Source of the DNA: Pseudomonas asiatica
GTDB taxonomy: Bacteria; Pseudomonadota; Gammaproteobacteria; Pseudomonadales; Pseudomonadaceae
Direction: 5' to 3'
Assembly (NCBI RefSeq): GCF_009932335.1
Contig: NZ_BLJF01000001.1
Location: forward strand, 2,976,001 to 3,040,000
DNA: 64,000 bases
Under the pieces are notes generated by a model. That model searched no databases, was not told where the DNA came from, and saw nothing but the letters and a program-made list of their open reading frames with translations. Shown here in pieces: positions 1-10,953 of this stretch. The position numbers and the translations under genes are program-made. Within the stretch, counting starts at the first letter, position 1. Each line of letters begins with the position of its first letter.

Positions 1-586
1 CCATATCGCCCAGGGTGCGTGCGGGCAGGCCAAGCAGGTACACCAGCAAACCAACGCCAAGGATCGCCACCAGCGCTGGCGGCACCGTACGGGTCAACTT
101 CGGCAGCACGTAGACCACCGCCATGGTCAGCGCCACCAGTCCAATCATCAGGTACAGCGGCGTACCGCTGAGCCAGTGCCCGCCCTCCTTGAAGTGTTCC
201 AGTTGGGCCAAGGCGATAACGATCGCCAGGCCGTTGACGAAACCGAGCATCACCGGGTACGGCACCAACCGCACCAGCTTGCCCAGGCGCAGCAAGCCGA
301 ACAGCATCATCACCACGCCGCCCAGCAAAACCGTGGCCAGCAGGTACTGCGCACCGTGCTGCACCACCAGGGCAACGATCACCACCGCCATCGAGCCGGC
401 GGCACCGGAAATCATCCCCGGTCGACCACCGAAAAGCGCCGTCAGGGTGCAGATGATGAAGGCGCCATACAGGCCCATCAGCGGGTTCAGGTGAGCCACC
501 AGGGCAAAGGCGATGCACTCGGGCACCAAGGCGAACGAGGTGGTCAGGCCGGCGAGCACGTCGGCGCGAAGTCGGGCGGGTTTCAT
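1..586 (-). CDS. SulP-family anion permease (5' part, cut by window edge)
   Basis: The minus strand reads an open frame of 195 codons from an ATG at 584-586 out through the left edge, so the C-terminal half is missing. The protein begins [20 protein letters not shown] and continues with closely packed hydrophobic segments (for example [19 protein letters not shown] and [13 protein letters not shown] stretches), as in the membrane domain of SulP/SLC26 transporters. The early PE motif after the first helix and the GLYGAF stretch are typical of that family. It would sit in the inner membrane and carry an anion such as sulfate or bicarbonate; the substrate cannot be told, and the STAS domain, if any, lies outside the window. 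It is divergent from the secreted protein that follows. Confidence 0.8.
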   Translation of the reverse strand, partial: MKPARLRADVLAGLTTSFALVPECIAFALVAHLNPLMGLYGAFIICTLTALFGGRPGMISGAAGSMAVVIVALVVQHGAQYLLATVLLGGVVMMLFGLLRLGKLVRLVPYPVMLGFVNGLAIVIALAQLEHFKEGGHWLSGTPLYLMIGLVALTMAVVYVLPKLTRTVPPALVAILGVGLLVYLLGLPARTLGDM

Positions 587-750
587 GGGCATCCTGTGAG
601 GCAATCCGGGCGGACGGTACAAAAACAAGGGGCGCGATGTTACGGAATTTGTCTGACAGCGGCCACCGCTCAAGGGGTTCTGTAACGTGAAACCAGCAGA
701 AGCTGGGCAAATTTGCCATCATGAACATTCCACCTGCGGAGATCATGGAC

Positions 751-1485
751 ATGCCGCTACGCCCCCTATTCGCCGCCTTGCTGCTGGCCGCCAGCCTCAC
801 TGCCCAGGCCGCCACCGAGGTATTGCCGCTACAACACCGCAGCAGCGCCGAACTGCTGCCCGCCGCCCAGGCATTCATCGGCAAGGACGGCACGGTCAGC
901 GCCTTCGAGAACAAGCTGATCGTAAACGCCAGCCCCGAACGCATTGACGACCTGCGCACCCTGCTGCAACAACTGGATACCGCACCCAAGCGCCTGCTGA
1001 TCAGCGTCGACAACAACGACAGCAACTTCCAGGACAACCGTGGCAACGCGCGCGTCATCCACTATGGCACCAGCAACCGTGACGGCGGCATGCAGCAGAT
1101 TCAGGCCAGCGAAGGCCAGCCGGCGCTGATCCAGATTGGCCAGAGCATCCCGATCACCAGCACCAGCACCGACGGCTACGGGCGCATCCAGAGCAACACC
1201 GAATACCGCAACGTGACCCAAGGTTTCTACGTCACCCCCAGCTTGAGTGGCGATACGGTTCGTCTGCAAATAAGCACCAATAATGACCGTATCAGCCAGG
1301 AACGTGCTGATGTAGTGAAAGTACAAAGCACCGACACGACAATCACCGGCAAGCTCGGAGAATGGATCACCCTGGCCGGCTACAACCAGCAGAGCCAAGC
1401 CGACCGTAGCGCCTCAAGCCACAGTTACAGCACCCAACGGGGTGAAAACATGACTTTGCGCGTCAAAGTCGACCTTCTCGACTGA
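751..1485 (+). CDS. Secreted secretin-N/NolW-like domain protein
   Basis: A 244-residue protein. I chose the ATG at 751 because GGAG at 738-741 is 9 bases upstream and the N-terminus MPLRPLFAALLLAASLTAQA is then a clean signal peptide with an A-Q-A cleavage site; ATGs at 721 and 745 are in frame but fit less well. Residues after the signal (TEVLPLQHRSSAELLPAAQA, then NKLIVNASPERIDDLRTLLQ and QLDTAPKRLLISV) show the pattern of the short secretin N-domain that lines the periplasmic vestibule of secretins. The protein is far too short to form a secretin pore, so it is probably a free periplasmic domain of unknown role. It is monocistronic, followed by a hairpin. Confidence 0.7.
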   Translation: MPLRPLFAALLLAASLTAQAATEVLPLQHRSSAELLPAAQAFIGKDGTVSAFENKLIVNASPERIDDLRTLLQQLDTAPKRLLISVDNNDSNFQDNRGNARVIHYGTSNRDGGMQQIQASEGQPALIQIGQSIPITSTSTDGYGRIQSNTEYRNVTQGFYVTPSLSGDTVRLQISTNNDRISQERADVVKVQSTDTTITGKLGEWITLAGYNQQSQADRSASSHSYSTQRGENMTLRVKVDLLD

Positions 1486-1495
1486 TCCCAGGCAA

Positions 1496-1522
1496 TTCAA
1501 GGCCTCGACCAAAGGCCTTGAA
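1496..1522 (+). terminator. Hairpin after the secretin-like gene
   Basis: A perfect 10-bp inverted repeat (TTCAAGGCCT at 1496-1505, AGGCCTTGAA at 1513-1522) with a 7-base loop lies 10 bases after the stop codon. No T-run follows, so it is either a weak terminator or a 3'-end stabilising structure. Confidence 0.5.
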
Positions 1523-1584
1523 ACTGACTGCCAAGTCGCATTAGACCAAAGATGTAGTAAGTGAAAAAAACCACTACAAAACAT

Positions 1585-1614
1585 TTGACAGGGTCTTTTT
1601 CCCAAGGGCATGAT
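1585..1614 (+). promoter_or_regulatory. Putative sigma-70 promoter for aceA
   Basis: A consensus TTGACA at 1585-1590 and CATGAT at 1609-1614 are separated by 18 bases. The -35 is perfect and the -10 matches 4 of 6. If used, transcription would begin near 1621 and aceA would have a 5' untranslated leader of about 350 bases. This is a prediction from sequence only. Confidence 0.45.
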
Positions 1615-1974
1615 GGCCTCGCTCCCGCTAATCAGGGGCCCTGGCAAGGGCCTTCGAGGCGCGCTCCTCCCACCCCTGGAGGCGTCTCGTGTCTATACGG
1701 CCCACAAGGCGGTTCGACGGGATTGCGACTGCAACGAAGAAGTTGTCCCGAGGGACGGAAGCGCATCACCGCAGTACTGGCAATCGCGTAGCACCGCAGC
1801 AAGGCAACCACGAGCCAACCTGCCGGAGCATCCTTTCGCCTGGCCTGCACACCCTTCCCCTTCGAGCCTTCGCGTTCGCCGCCGCACTCCTGCGAACAGG
1901 ACAGCCGCCAGCTCCTGATCTGCTCCGAGCATCAGCACAATTACCCCAAGATCGATGCGACGAGGTTTATTTCC

Positions 1975-3300
<1,326 letters not shown>

Positions 3301-3318
3301 TAGTGGGTTGCTGTTGAA

Positions 3319-3358
3319 GAAAGGCCCGAGGCTTGTTAAAGCCCCGGGCCTTTCTTTT
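3319..3358 (+). terminator. Rho-independent terminator of aceA
   Basis: The stem GAAAGGCCCG (3319-3328) pairs with CGGGCCTTTC (3345-3354), extended by an inner AGGCTT/AGCCC part, and is followed by TTTT. It begins 18 bases after the aceA stop codon. Confidence 0.85.
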
Positions 3359-3386
3359 GGGCCTGTACCCAGAAATACACGGAACC

Positions 3387-3503
3387 TGTAGGAGCGGCCT
3401 TGTGTCGCGAAAGGGCTGCAAAGCAGCCCCAGCATTTTTTGCCTCGATGCTTAAATCCTGGGGCCGCTCTGCGGCCCTTTCGCGACACAAGGCCGCTCCT
3501 ACA
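3387..3503. repeat. REP pair (tgtaggagcggccttgtgtcgcga type)
   Basis: Two inverted copies of a REP core (TGTAGGAGCGGCCTTGTGTC at the left end, its reverse complement at the right end) flank a spacer that has its own inner GGGCTGC/GCAGCCC stem. It lies between aceA and the convergent DUF3077-type gene. A sister element occurs at 33188-33306. Confidence 0.85.
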
Positions 3504-3529
3504 AAGCAATCGCGAAGCCCTGCAATACC

Positions 3530-3793
3530 TCAGTGCTTCATGCCCAGCTCCGCATCATCCATCAGCGCCTTGGCCATCGCGCTCAGATAGTGGGCGGCCC
3601 AGATCATCATCGGTTTCTCATCCATCAGGCCGGTGATGGTCAGTTCGCGCACGTAACCCATCAATTCCGAAGACTGCTCGCGGGCGTCGCGACAGGGAAT
3701 GCCTGACTCGATGCGGAACAGTGGGTGGGTGCCGTTTTCGCCTTGGTAGAACGTGGTCTTGCCGACAGTGAATTGGGTGTCTTCTGTGGTCAT
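3530..3793 (-). CDS. DUF3077-type small protein, copy 1
   Basis: An 87-residue protein of unknown function. The ATG at 3791-3793 is chosen because the near-identical second copy (41669-41932) has the same start and the region upstream is REP DNA. The sequence MTTEDTQFTVGKTTFYQGEN, a central PLFRIESGIPCRDA with one Cys, and a helical C-terminal half rich in Ala and Met (MIWAAHYLSAMAKALMDDAE) fit the short DUF3077 family that is common in Pseudomonas. It differs from copy 2 at five residues only (positions 3, 20, 30, 86, 87). It follows the DUF6124-type gene on the same strand with a REP pair between them. The family assignment is from memory. Confidence 0.8.
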   Translation of the reverse strand: MTTEDTQFTVGKTTFYQGENGTHPLFRIESGIPCRDAREQSSELMGYVRELTITGLMDEKPMMIWAAHYLSAMAKALMDDAELGMKH

Positions 3794-3825
3794 TTTTGAA
3801 TCCCCTGAAAATTCTCGACTGCCTG

Positions 3826-3929
3826 GACGGGCCCTTTCGCGGGTAAACCCGCTCCCACAGGGACTGTGCAAGCCTTGAAGACTGTGGTGATCCTGTGGGA
3901 GCGGGTTCACCCGCGAAGAGGCCCGCCCA
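3826..3929. repeat. REP pair between the two module genes, copy 1
   Basis: Two inverted REP cores (gcgggtaaacccgctcccac and gtgggagcgggttcacccgc) lie between the DUF6124-type and DUF3077-type genes. The same pair in the same place is found in the second module copy at 41535-41640, so it was copied with the genes. Confidence 0.85.
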
Positions 3930-3949
3930 GACAACACATCACTCAAGCC

Positions 3950-4192
3950 TCAGTGCAAAGTCCGAGGCTCAGCGGGCATCTGCACCTGGATCAATGCCGA
4001 CTCAAGCAAAGCCCGCAGCGCCTCAAGCTCATGCATCGAGGTCATCATCAGGATCGACGCCGGTGATTTGGGCTGCACCAGCAAGGCCTGATGCACCACG
4101 GTCGCCGCGCACAGTGCGTAGTCGGTGGCCTGGATCAGGGTGTCTTCGAGGGAATGGGGGTTGTGGGGTGGATCGGGGACAACTTTCAGCAT
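3950..4192 (-). CDS. DUF6124-type small protein, copy 1
   Basis: An 80-residue protein of unknown function starting at ATG 4190-4192, with a strong AAGGAG ribosome-binding site 7 bases upstream. It opens MLKVVPDPPHN and continues with a predicted two-helix region (TLIQATDYALCAATVVHQAL and MHELEALRALLESAL). This build is that of the DUF6124 proteins found beside DUF3077 genes in Pseudomonas. Copy 2 at 41270-41512 differs at seven residues (3, 4, 12, 39, 61, 68, 69). The constant pairing of the two small genes suggests a joint role, but nothing in the sequence tells which. The family name is from memory. Confidence 0.75.
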   Translation of the reverse strand: MLKVVPDPPHNPHSLEDTLIQATDYALCAATVVHQALLVQPKSPASILMMTSMHELEALRALLESALIQVQMPAEPRTLH

Positions 4193-4231
4193 GACTCGCT
4201 CCTTTCTTTCCTGTTTGGCTACCATCCGCCC

Positions 4232-4375
4232 GCTGTCAAACGGTTGGGTGGCAGCTATGCGCGGGTTGACAGACCGGTGGAAAGAAAGAAAGACCGGCGC
4301 ACGCGAGCGTGCCCACACGCACAGCCGCCATTGAGGCAAAGCGAGTGCACCTTCTTTCAATTCCGGCCTGTCAAA
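4232..4375 (-). promoter_or_regulatory. Leader with three TTTGACAG elements, copy 1
   Basis: Read on the minus strand, the leader carries TTTGACAG (4368-4375), CTGTCAA (4266-4272) and TTTGACAG (4232-4239); the last two face each other about 26 bases apart. The same three elements stand in the same order in the copy-2 leader (41088-41095, 41195-41201, 41227-41234), although the DNA between them has drifted. They could be operator half-sites or -35 boxes. Confidence 0.4.
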
Positions 4376-4466
4376 GCCGTGTCGTTGATGTGCAACGGCA
4401 CGCCGAGACTAGAGCGCTGCCACAGCAGCCGCAACGGAAAAAAGGCGGCAAGAGTATGTTTGGGAA

Positions 4467-4568
4467 ATGGCCTACATGGAAGGGGTTAAATCCGACATCT
4501 CAGGTGTTCTGCGCCCGGTTGCGTCAGGGCGGCGAGGTGCCTGCCTTGGTTTTTGCGGTGTTGCATAG
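4467..4568 (+). other. Possible 33-codon small reading frame (unresolved)
   Basis: An ATG-started frame begins MAYMEGVKSDISGVLRPVAS and stops at TAG 4566-4568. The second module copy has a matching frame on its minus strand from 40995 (MAYREGVKSDMAGVLRPIAS). The four differences within these 20 residues are conservative or moderate. The opposite strand can encode MSDLTPS followed by Met or Leu and a stop. Neither has a good ribosome-binding site, so this may be a conserved non-coding element instead. Confidence 0.25.
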
Positions 4569-4571
4569 ATC

Positions 4572-4815
4572 GAGCGCCGCCCGCGCGGCGCTTCGCGGGA
4601 CAAGCCCGCTCCCACATTTGTTGCAACGTGGCCATGCCTGTGGGAGAGGCGTTGTCCGCCTTGGCGCATGACTTGAGACAGATGGGACGGCAGCAGTTCC
4701 AGTCGAGAAATCAGGCCAGGGCAACCAGGCTGACAACCATGGCCTGACAGGTTCGGCACGTTGCAACAAATGTGGGAGCGGGCTTGTCCCGCGAAGCGCC
4801 GCGCGGGCGGCGCTC
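4572..4815. repeat. REPIN-like element with 59-bp perfect inverted repeat
   Basis: Bases 4572-4630 and 4757-4815 are exact reverse complements of each other over 59 bases, separated by 126 bases. Each arm joins a gagcgccgcccgcgcggcgc palindrome to a REP core (cgggacaagcccgctcccac) and an outer-loop ATTTGTTGCAACGTG segment. The whole could fold as one very long hairpin. Confidence 0.9.
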
Positions 4816-4938
4816 GGTCTCACAGGCGCCACATTCCTTTCATCAAGCCCATGGCAGCCCCAACACAATCCAAAGGCATCACCGGCAAAACCCACGATCA
4901 GGTCTATGCTTGAGGCAGCCCAGCCGCAAGGACCGCCC

Positions 4939-5601
4939 ATGCCTCGCCCAAGCCACCTGATGATTCTCGCCTTGGCCGCCGCCACCCTCTATATATATGC
5001 ACTGGCCAGCGACAACACCTTGCTCGCCCTCCTGGCCAAACCGATCCCGGTACTGACCCTGATCGCCTGGCTGCGCAGCACCCCTGCCACACCTTATCGC
5101 CAGTGGATCACCCTAGGCCTGGCACTCTCGGTACTCGGCGACATCCTGCTGGCCATCCCCGCCGACCTGTTCGTGTTCGGCCTTGCTGCCTTCCTCTGCG
5201 CCCACCTGGCCTACCTGCGCGCCTATTGCAGCCAGACCCTGCGCCCAGCCCTGCCCGCACTGCTGCTGAGCGGCATCACCGGCATCACTCTGCTCGGCGT
5301 ACTGGCCAGCCGCGGCCTCGGCCCACTACTGATCCCGGTCGTGCTCTACGCCTTGGCCATCAGCGCCATGCTCTGGCGCGCCCTGGCCTGTGGCGGGCTC
5401 GCCGCGCTCGGCGCCTGCCTGTTCGTGCTTTCCGACAGCCTGATCGGTATCGACCGCTTCGTCAGCCCGTTCGCCGCCGCGCCGTACCTGATCATCCTCA
5501 CCTACTGGCTCGGCCAATGGGCGATCGCTTCATCAGCCAGTCATCGCTCAATCGGTAAAGTATTGACCCAGGGCGGGGCAAGCGGCGTCAGAAGCTGCTA
5601 G
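4939..5601 (+). CDS. YhhN-family membrane protein (lysoplasmalogenase-like)
   Basis: A 220-residue integral membrane protein with about eight hydrophobic segments. The ATG at 4939 is used because AAGGA lies 7 bases upstream; an in-frame ATG at 4906 would add only a hydrophilic 11-residue tail. Polar residues inside helices, such as the GDILL stretch after LSVLGD, the AHLAYLRAY segment and SDSLIGIDRF near the C-terminal end, fit the YhhN/TMEM86 family, whose animal members hydrolyse the vinyl-ether bond of lysoplasmalogens. The bacterial role is unsettled. The gene stands alone between a REPIN and the nuo leader. Confidence 0.75.
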   Translation: MPRPSHLMILALAAATLYIYALASDNTLLALLAKPIPVLTLIAWLRSTPATPYRQWITLGLALSVLGDILLAIPADLFVFGLAAFLCAHLAYLRAYCSQTLRPALPALLLSGITGITLLGVLASRGLGPLLIPVVLYALAISAMLWRALACGGLAALGACLFVLSDSLIGIDRFVSPFAAAPYLIILTYWLGQWAIASSASHRSIGKVLTQGGASGVRSC

Positions 5602-5984
5602 AACAGGCGTTTTTTGCATTTGCAAGTAGGGGGAATCGCCAGATGAACTTTACAAGACACAGAACAACGGAAATATCAGACATCAGATCAAATGATATTA
5701 ATTATCATTTCGAAACTTGCAATTCGTTACCATTCGCAGGAAACATAATTAACAAAACCGCACGCAATGCCCGAATCTCAAGGCTTTCAGCCAGTTACAA
5801 GCGGCTTTTGTACTTAATCCTACGAATAAATTTGCTACAGAAATTTTACTTGCACGGGGTTTACCCATAAAATCAGCGCGATTGATTCAGCTGCGACATT
5901 TGGTCACTGCATGTGCGACACCAGGTCGCCGCTCTACACTTATTTCAGACTGCAGAGCTGGGTCTCTGTATAAGGATCTCTAGC
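5602..5984. other. AT-rich leader region of the nuo operon
   Basis: This 383-base stretch is strikingly AT-rich against its surroundings. It holds the Fur-box-like palindrome at 5691-5709 and presumably the nuo promoter, which I could not place with confidence. The only frame of note (5643-5870, 75 codons) has no recognisable content and overlaps the palindrome. Confidence 0.6.
5691..5709. promoter_or_regulatory. Fur-box-like palindrome upstream of nuoA
   Basis: AATGATATTAATTATCATT is a 19-base perfect palindrome except for its centre. Against the 7-1-7 Fur consensus TGATAATNATTATCA, bases 5693-5707 match at all but one defined position. It lies about 275 bases before the nuoA start and downstream of the YhhN gene on the same strand, so nuoA is the only gene it can sensibly serve. 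Confidence 0.5.
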
Positions 5985-6398
5985 ATGTCCGATTCGGCAG
6001 GACTCATCGCCCACAACTGGGGCTTTGCCATCTTCCTCCTGGGTGTCGTCGGCCTGTGCGCCTTCATGCTCGGCCTTTCCAGCCTGCTCGGTAGCAAGGC
6101 CTGGGGCCGCGCCAAGAACGAACCCTTCGAATCCGGCATGCTGCCCGTCGGCAGCGCCCGCCTGCGCCTGTCCGCCAAATTCTATCTGGTCGCGATGCTG
6201 TTCGTGATCTTCGATATCGAAGCCCTCTTTCTCTTTGCATGGTCTGTGTCCGTCCGCGAAAGCGGCTGGACCGGATTCGTCGAAGCACTCGTTTTCATAG
6301 CAATTCTGTTGGCTGGTCTTGTCTACCTATGGCGCGTCGGGGCACTTGATTGGGCTCCCGAAGGTCGCCGCAAGCGGCAAGCGAAGCTGAAACAATGA
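5985..6398 (+). CDS. nuoA: NADH-quinone oxidoreductase subunit A
   Basis: A 137-residue membrane subunit of proton-pumping complex I and first gene of the operon. The ATG at 5985 gives [20 protein letters not shown] and follows AAGG; an upstream in-frame ATG at 5913 lies in leader DNA. Three transmembrane helices are visible, with the conserved NEPFESG loop after helix 1 and the acidic [11 protein letters not shown] segment in helix 2, both hallmarks of NuoA/ND3. NuoB starts 9 bases after its stop. Confidence 0.95.
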   Translation: MSDSAGLIAHNWGFAIFLLGVVGLCAFMLGLSSLLGSKAWGRAKNEPFESGMLPVGSARLRLSAKFYLVAMLFVIFDIEALFLFAWSVSVRESGWTGFVEALVFIAILLAGLVYLWRVGALDWAPEGRRKRQAKLKQ

Positions 6399-6407
6399 GG
6401 CTTTGGC

Positions 6408-7085
6408 ATGCAATACAATCTCACCAGAATCGATCCGGATGCGCCCAACGAGCAGTACCCGGTCGGTGAACGGGAAACCGTCACCGATCAACTGCTGGAG
6501 GACCAGGTCCACAAGAACATCTTCATGGGCAAGCTTGAAGATGTGCTGCGTGGCGCGGTCAACTGGGGTCGCAAGAACTCCCTCTGGCCGTACAACTTCG
6601 GCCTGTCCTGCTGCTACGTGGAAATGACCACGGCCTTCACGGCACCCCACGACATCGCCCGCTTCGGCGCCGAAGTCATCCGGGCATCGCCGCGTCAGGC
6701 CGACTTCATGGTCATCGCCGGTACCTGCTTCGTCAAAATGGCGCCGATCATCCAGCGCCTGTACGAGCAGATGCTCGAGCCGAAATGGGTAATTTCCATG
6801 GGTTCGTGCGCCAACTCCGGCGGCATGTACGACATCTACTCGGTCGTTCAGGGGGTCGACAAGTTCCTCCCCGTGGACGTCTATGTGCCCGGCTGCCCGC
6901 CACGCCCTGAGGCTTTCCTGCAAGGCTTGATGCTGCTGCAGGAGTCGATCGGCCAAGAACGACGCCCGCTTTCCTGGGTTGTTGGTGATCAAGGTATTTA
7001 CCGTGCCGAGATGCCAGCCCAGAAAGACCTGCGTCGTGAGCAGCGCATTGCAGTAACCAACCTGCGCAGCCCCGACGAAGTCTGA
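6408..7085 (+). CDS. nuoB: NADH-quinone oxidoreductase subunit B
   Basis: A 225-residue peripheral subunit that carries cluster N2, the last iron-sulfur centre before quinone. The four ligands are all seen: the tandem Cys68-Cys69 in SCCYVEM, Cys134 in GSCANSGG, and Cys163 in PGCPPRPE. The N-terminal 40 residues form a hydrophilic extension. A 78-base gap with a short GC-rich hairpin separates it from nuoCD. Confidence 0.97.
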   Translation: MQYNLTRIDPDAPNEQYPVGERETVTDQLLEDQVHKNIFMGKLEDVLRGAVNWGRKNSLWPYNFGLSCCYVEMTTAFTAPHDIARFGAEVIRASPRQADFMVIAGTCFVKMAPIIQRLYEQMLEPKWVISMGSCANSGGMYDIYSVVQGVDKFLPVDVYVPGCPPRPEAFLQGLMLLQESIGQERRPLSWVVGDQGIYRAEMPAQKDLRREQRIAVTNLRSPDEV

Positions 7086-7145
7086 TCCAGCGACCTGCCG
7101 CCCGCTCCCCTGGAGCCGGCGGCCTGGCTTCATTCTTAACGTTGA

Positions 7146-8945
<1,800 letters not shown>

Positions 8946-8947
8946 GC

Positions 8948-9445
8948 ATGAACAGCACGCTTATCCAGACAGACCGTTTCGCCCTGAGCGAAACCGAGCG
9001 CTCGGCCATCGAGCACGAAATGCATCACTACGAGGACCCGCGCGCGGCGTCCATCGAAGCCCTGAAGATCGTCCAGAAGGAACGTGGCTGGGTGCCGGAC
9101 GGCGCCATCCACGCCATCGGCGAAGTACTGGGCATCCCGGCCAGCGACGTCGAAGGTGTCGCCACCTTCTACAGCCAGATCTTCCGTCAGCCGGTCGGCC
9201 GCCACATCATCCGCGTGTGCGACAGCATGGTCTGCTACATCGGCGGCCATGAATCCGTGGTCAGCCAGATTCAAAGCGAACTGGGCATCGGCCTGGGCCA
9301 GACCACCGCCGACGGCCGCTTCACCCTGCTGCCGGTATGCTGCCTGGGCAACTGCGACAAGGCCCCGGCGCTGATGATCGACGACGACACCTTCGGTGAC
9401 GTGCAGCCGGCTGGTGTTTCCAAATTGCTGGAGGGTTACGTATGA
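8948..9445 (+). CDS. nuoE: NADH-quinone oxidoreductase subunit E
   Basis: A 165-residue thioredoxin-like subunit of the NADH dehydrogenase module that carries the binuclear cluster N1a. The ligand pattern is intact: two Cys in CDSMVC near residues 90-95 and two more in CLGNC near residues 131-135. Its last codons overlap the nuoF start by 4 bases (ATGA), implying translational coupling of the two subunits that form the FMN-containing tip. Confidence 0.96.
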   Translation: MNSTLIQTDRFALSETERSAIEHEMHHYEDPRAASIEALKIVQKERGWVPDGAIHAIGEVLGIPASDVEGVATFYSQIFRQPVGRHIIRVCDSMVCYIGGHESVVSQIQSELGIGLGQTTADGRFTLLPVCCLGNCDKAPALMIDDDTFGDVQPAGVSKLLEGYV

Positions 9446-10821
9446 CCATTACTTCCTTCGGCCCGGCCAACCGCATCGCGCGCACGGCCGAAACCCACCC
9501 GCTGACCTGGCGCCTGCGTGACGACGGCGAGCCGGTCTGGCTTGCCGAGTACGAATCGAAGAACGGCTACGCTGCCGCCCGCAAGGCGCTGGCGCAGATG
9601 TCGGCCGACGACATCGTGCAAAGCGTCAAGGACTCCGGCCTCAAGGGGCGCGGTGGTGCAGGCTTCCCCACTGGCGTGAAGTGGGGCCTGATGCCCAAAG
9701 ACGAATCCATGAACATCCGCTACCTGCTGTGCAACGCGGACGAAATGGAGCCGAACACCTGGAAAGACCGCATGCTGATGGAGCAACAGCCCCATCTGCT
9801 GGTAGAGGGCATGCTGATCAGCGCCCGCGCCCTGAAGGCCTACCGTGGCTACATCTTCCTGCGTGGCGAATACACCACCGCAGCGAAGAACCTGAACCGC
9901 GCCATCGAGGAAGCCAAGGCCGCCGGCCTGCTGGGCAAGAACATCCTCGGCAGCGGTTTCGATTTCGAGCTGTTCGTGCACACCGGTGCCGGCCGCTACA
10001 TCTGCGGTGAAGAAACCGCACTGATCAACTCGCTGGAAGGCCGCCGCGCCAACCCGCGCTCCAAGCCGCCCTTCCCTGCCGCCGTGGGCGTGTGGGGCAA
10101 GCCGACTTGCGTGAACAACGTCGAAACCCTGTGCAACGTCCCGGCCATCGTCGCCAACGGCAACGACTGGTACAAGTCGCTGGCCCGTGAAGGCAGCGAA
10201 GACCACGGCACCAAGCTGATGGGCTTCTCCGGCAAGGTGAAGAACCCGGGCCTGTGGGAACTGCCTTTCGGCGTCACCGCCCGCGAACTGTTCGAAGACT
10301 ACGCCGGCGGCATGCGCGACGGCTTCAAGCTCAAGTGCTGGCAGCCAGGTGGCGCCGGTACCGGCTTCCTGCTGCCCGAGCACCTCGACGCGCAGATGTA
10401 CGCCGGCGGCATCGCCAAGGTCGGCACCCGTATGGGTACCGGTCTGGCAATGGCGGTGGACGACAGCATCAACATGGTTTCGCTGCTGCGCAACATGGAA
10501 GAGTTCTTCGCCCGCGAATCGTGCGGCTGGTGCACCCCATGCCGTGACGGCCTGCCATGGAGCGTGAAGATGCTGCGCGCACTGGAGAAAGGCCAGGGCC
10601 GCGCCGAAGACATCGAGACGCTGCTGGGCCTGGTCAACTTCCTCGGCCCTGGCCGTACCTTCTGTGCTCACGCACCAGGTGCCGTCGAGCCGCTGGGCAG
10701 TGCCATCAAATACTTCCGGTCCGAGTTCGAGGCCGGTGTCGCTCCAGCTGCGGCTGGCGATGCCCTGCGCCCCGACCTGGCCAAGCCAATCCAGGCCGGG
10801 CCGATCGTGGTCGGCGCATAA
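9442..10821 (+). CDS. nuoF: NADH-quinone oxidoreductase subunit F
   Basis: A 459-residue flavoprotein subunit that oxidises NADH. The FMN/NADH-binding glycine-rich [10 protein letters not shown] is near residue 72 and the [13 protein letters not shown] stretch near residue 189. The ligands of cluster N3 are seen in [12 protein letters not shown] and in the distal FCAHAPGA. Length is as expected. A 132-base gap follows before nuoG, larger than any other in the operon. Confidence 0.97.
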   Translation: MTITSFGPANRIARTAETHPLTWRLRDDGEPVWLAEYESKNGYAAARKALAQMSADDIVQSVKDSGLKGRGGAGFPTGVKWGLMPKDESMNIRYLLCNADEMEPNTWKDRMLMEQQPHLLVEGMLISARALKAYRGYIFLRGEYTTAAKNLNRAIEEAKAAGLLGKNILGSGFDFELFVHTGAGRYICGEETALINSLEGRRANPRSKPPFPAAVGVWGKPTCVNNVETLCNVPAIVANGNDWYKSLAREGSEDHGTKLMGFSGKVKNPGLWELPFGVTARELFEDYAGGMRDGFKLKCWQPGGAGTGFLLPEHLDAQMYAGGIAKVGTRMGTGLAMAVDDSINMVSLLRNMEEFFARESCGWCTPCRDGLPWSVKMLRALEKGQGRAEDIETLLGLVNFLGPGRTFCAHAPGAVEPLGSAIKYFRSEFEAGVAPAAAGDALRPDLAKPIQAGPIVVGA

Positions 10822-10953
10822 CAAGATGATTAGGCGGGTGGTCCGTGCCACTCGCCAGCTTGCCGGCAGGCCCGAGAAATCGTGGCGTGTCGCAAGCTCA
10901 CCGATTTCCATTAGCCACGCCCGCTCACGCGGGCCAACGAAGAACTTTGAACA

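Larger units (their letters stand above)
1486..1974. other. Intergenic leader between the secretin-like gene and aceA
   Basis: This 489-base stretch holds no convincing gene. It contains the hairpin at 1496-1522, a putative sigma-70 promoter at 1585-1614, and then about 360 bases of GC-rich DNA before the aceA start. A short stem (GGCCCT/AGGGCC near 1637-1652) is visible. Open frames here have no ribosome-binding site and no recognisable protein content. Confidence 0.6.
4193..4938. other. Long intergenic region: module leader and REPIN
   Basis: This 746-base stretch has no firm gene. From left to right it holds the conserved leader of the DUF6124-type gene with CTGTCAAA at 4232-4239, TTGACAG at 4266-4272 and CTGTCAAA at 4368-4375; a conserved block at about 4455-4540 shared with the second module copy; a possible 33-codon reading frame at 4467-4568; and the 59-bp perfect inverted repeat at 4572-4815. 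The remainder up to 4938 shows nothing recognisable. Confidence 0.6.

Noticed and set aside
1616..1800. Possible riboswitch in the aceA leader
   Set aside because: I see short stems only and no match to a known aptamer.
5643..5870. 75-codon frame in the nuo leader
   Set aside because: It overlaps the Fur-like palindrome, has no recognisable protein content and lies in AT-rich non-coding DNA.
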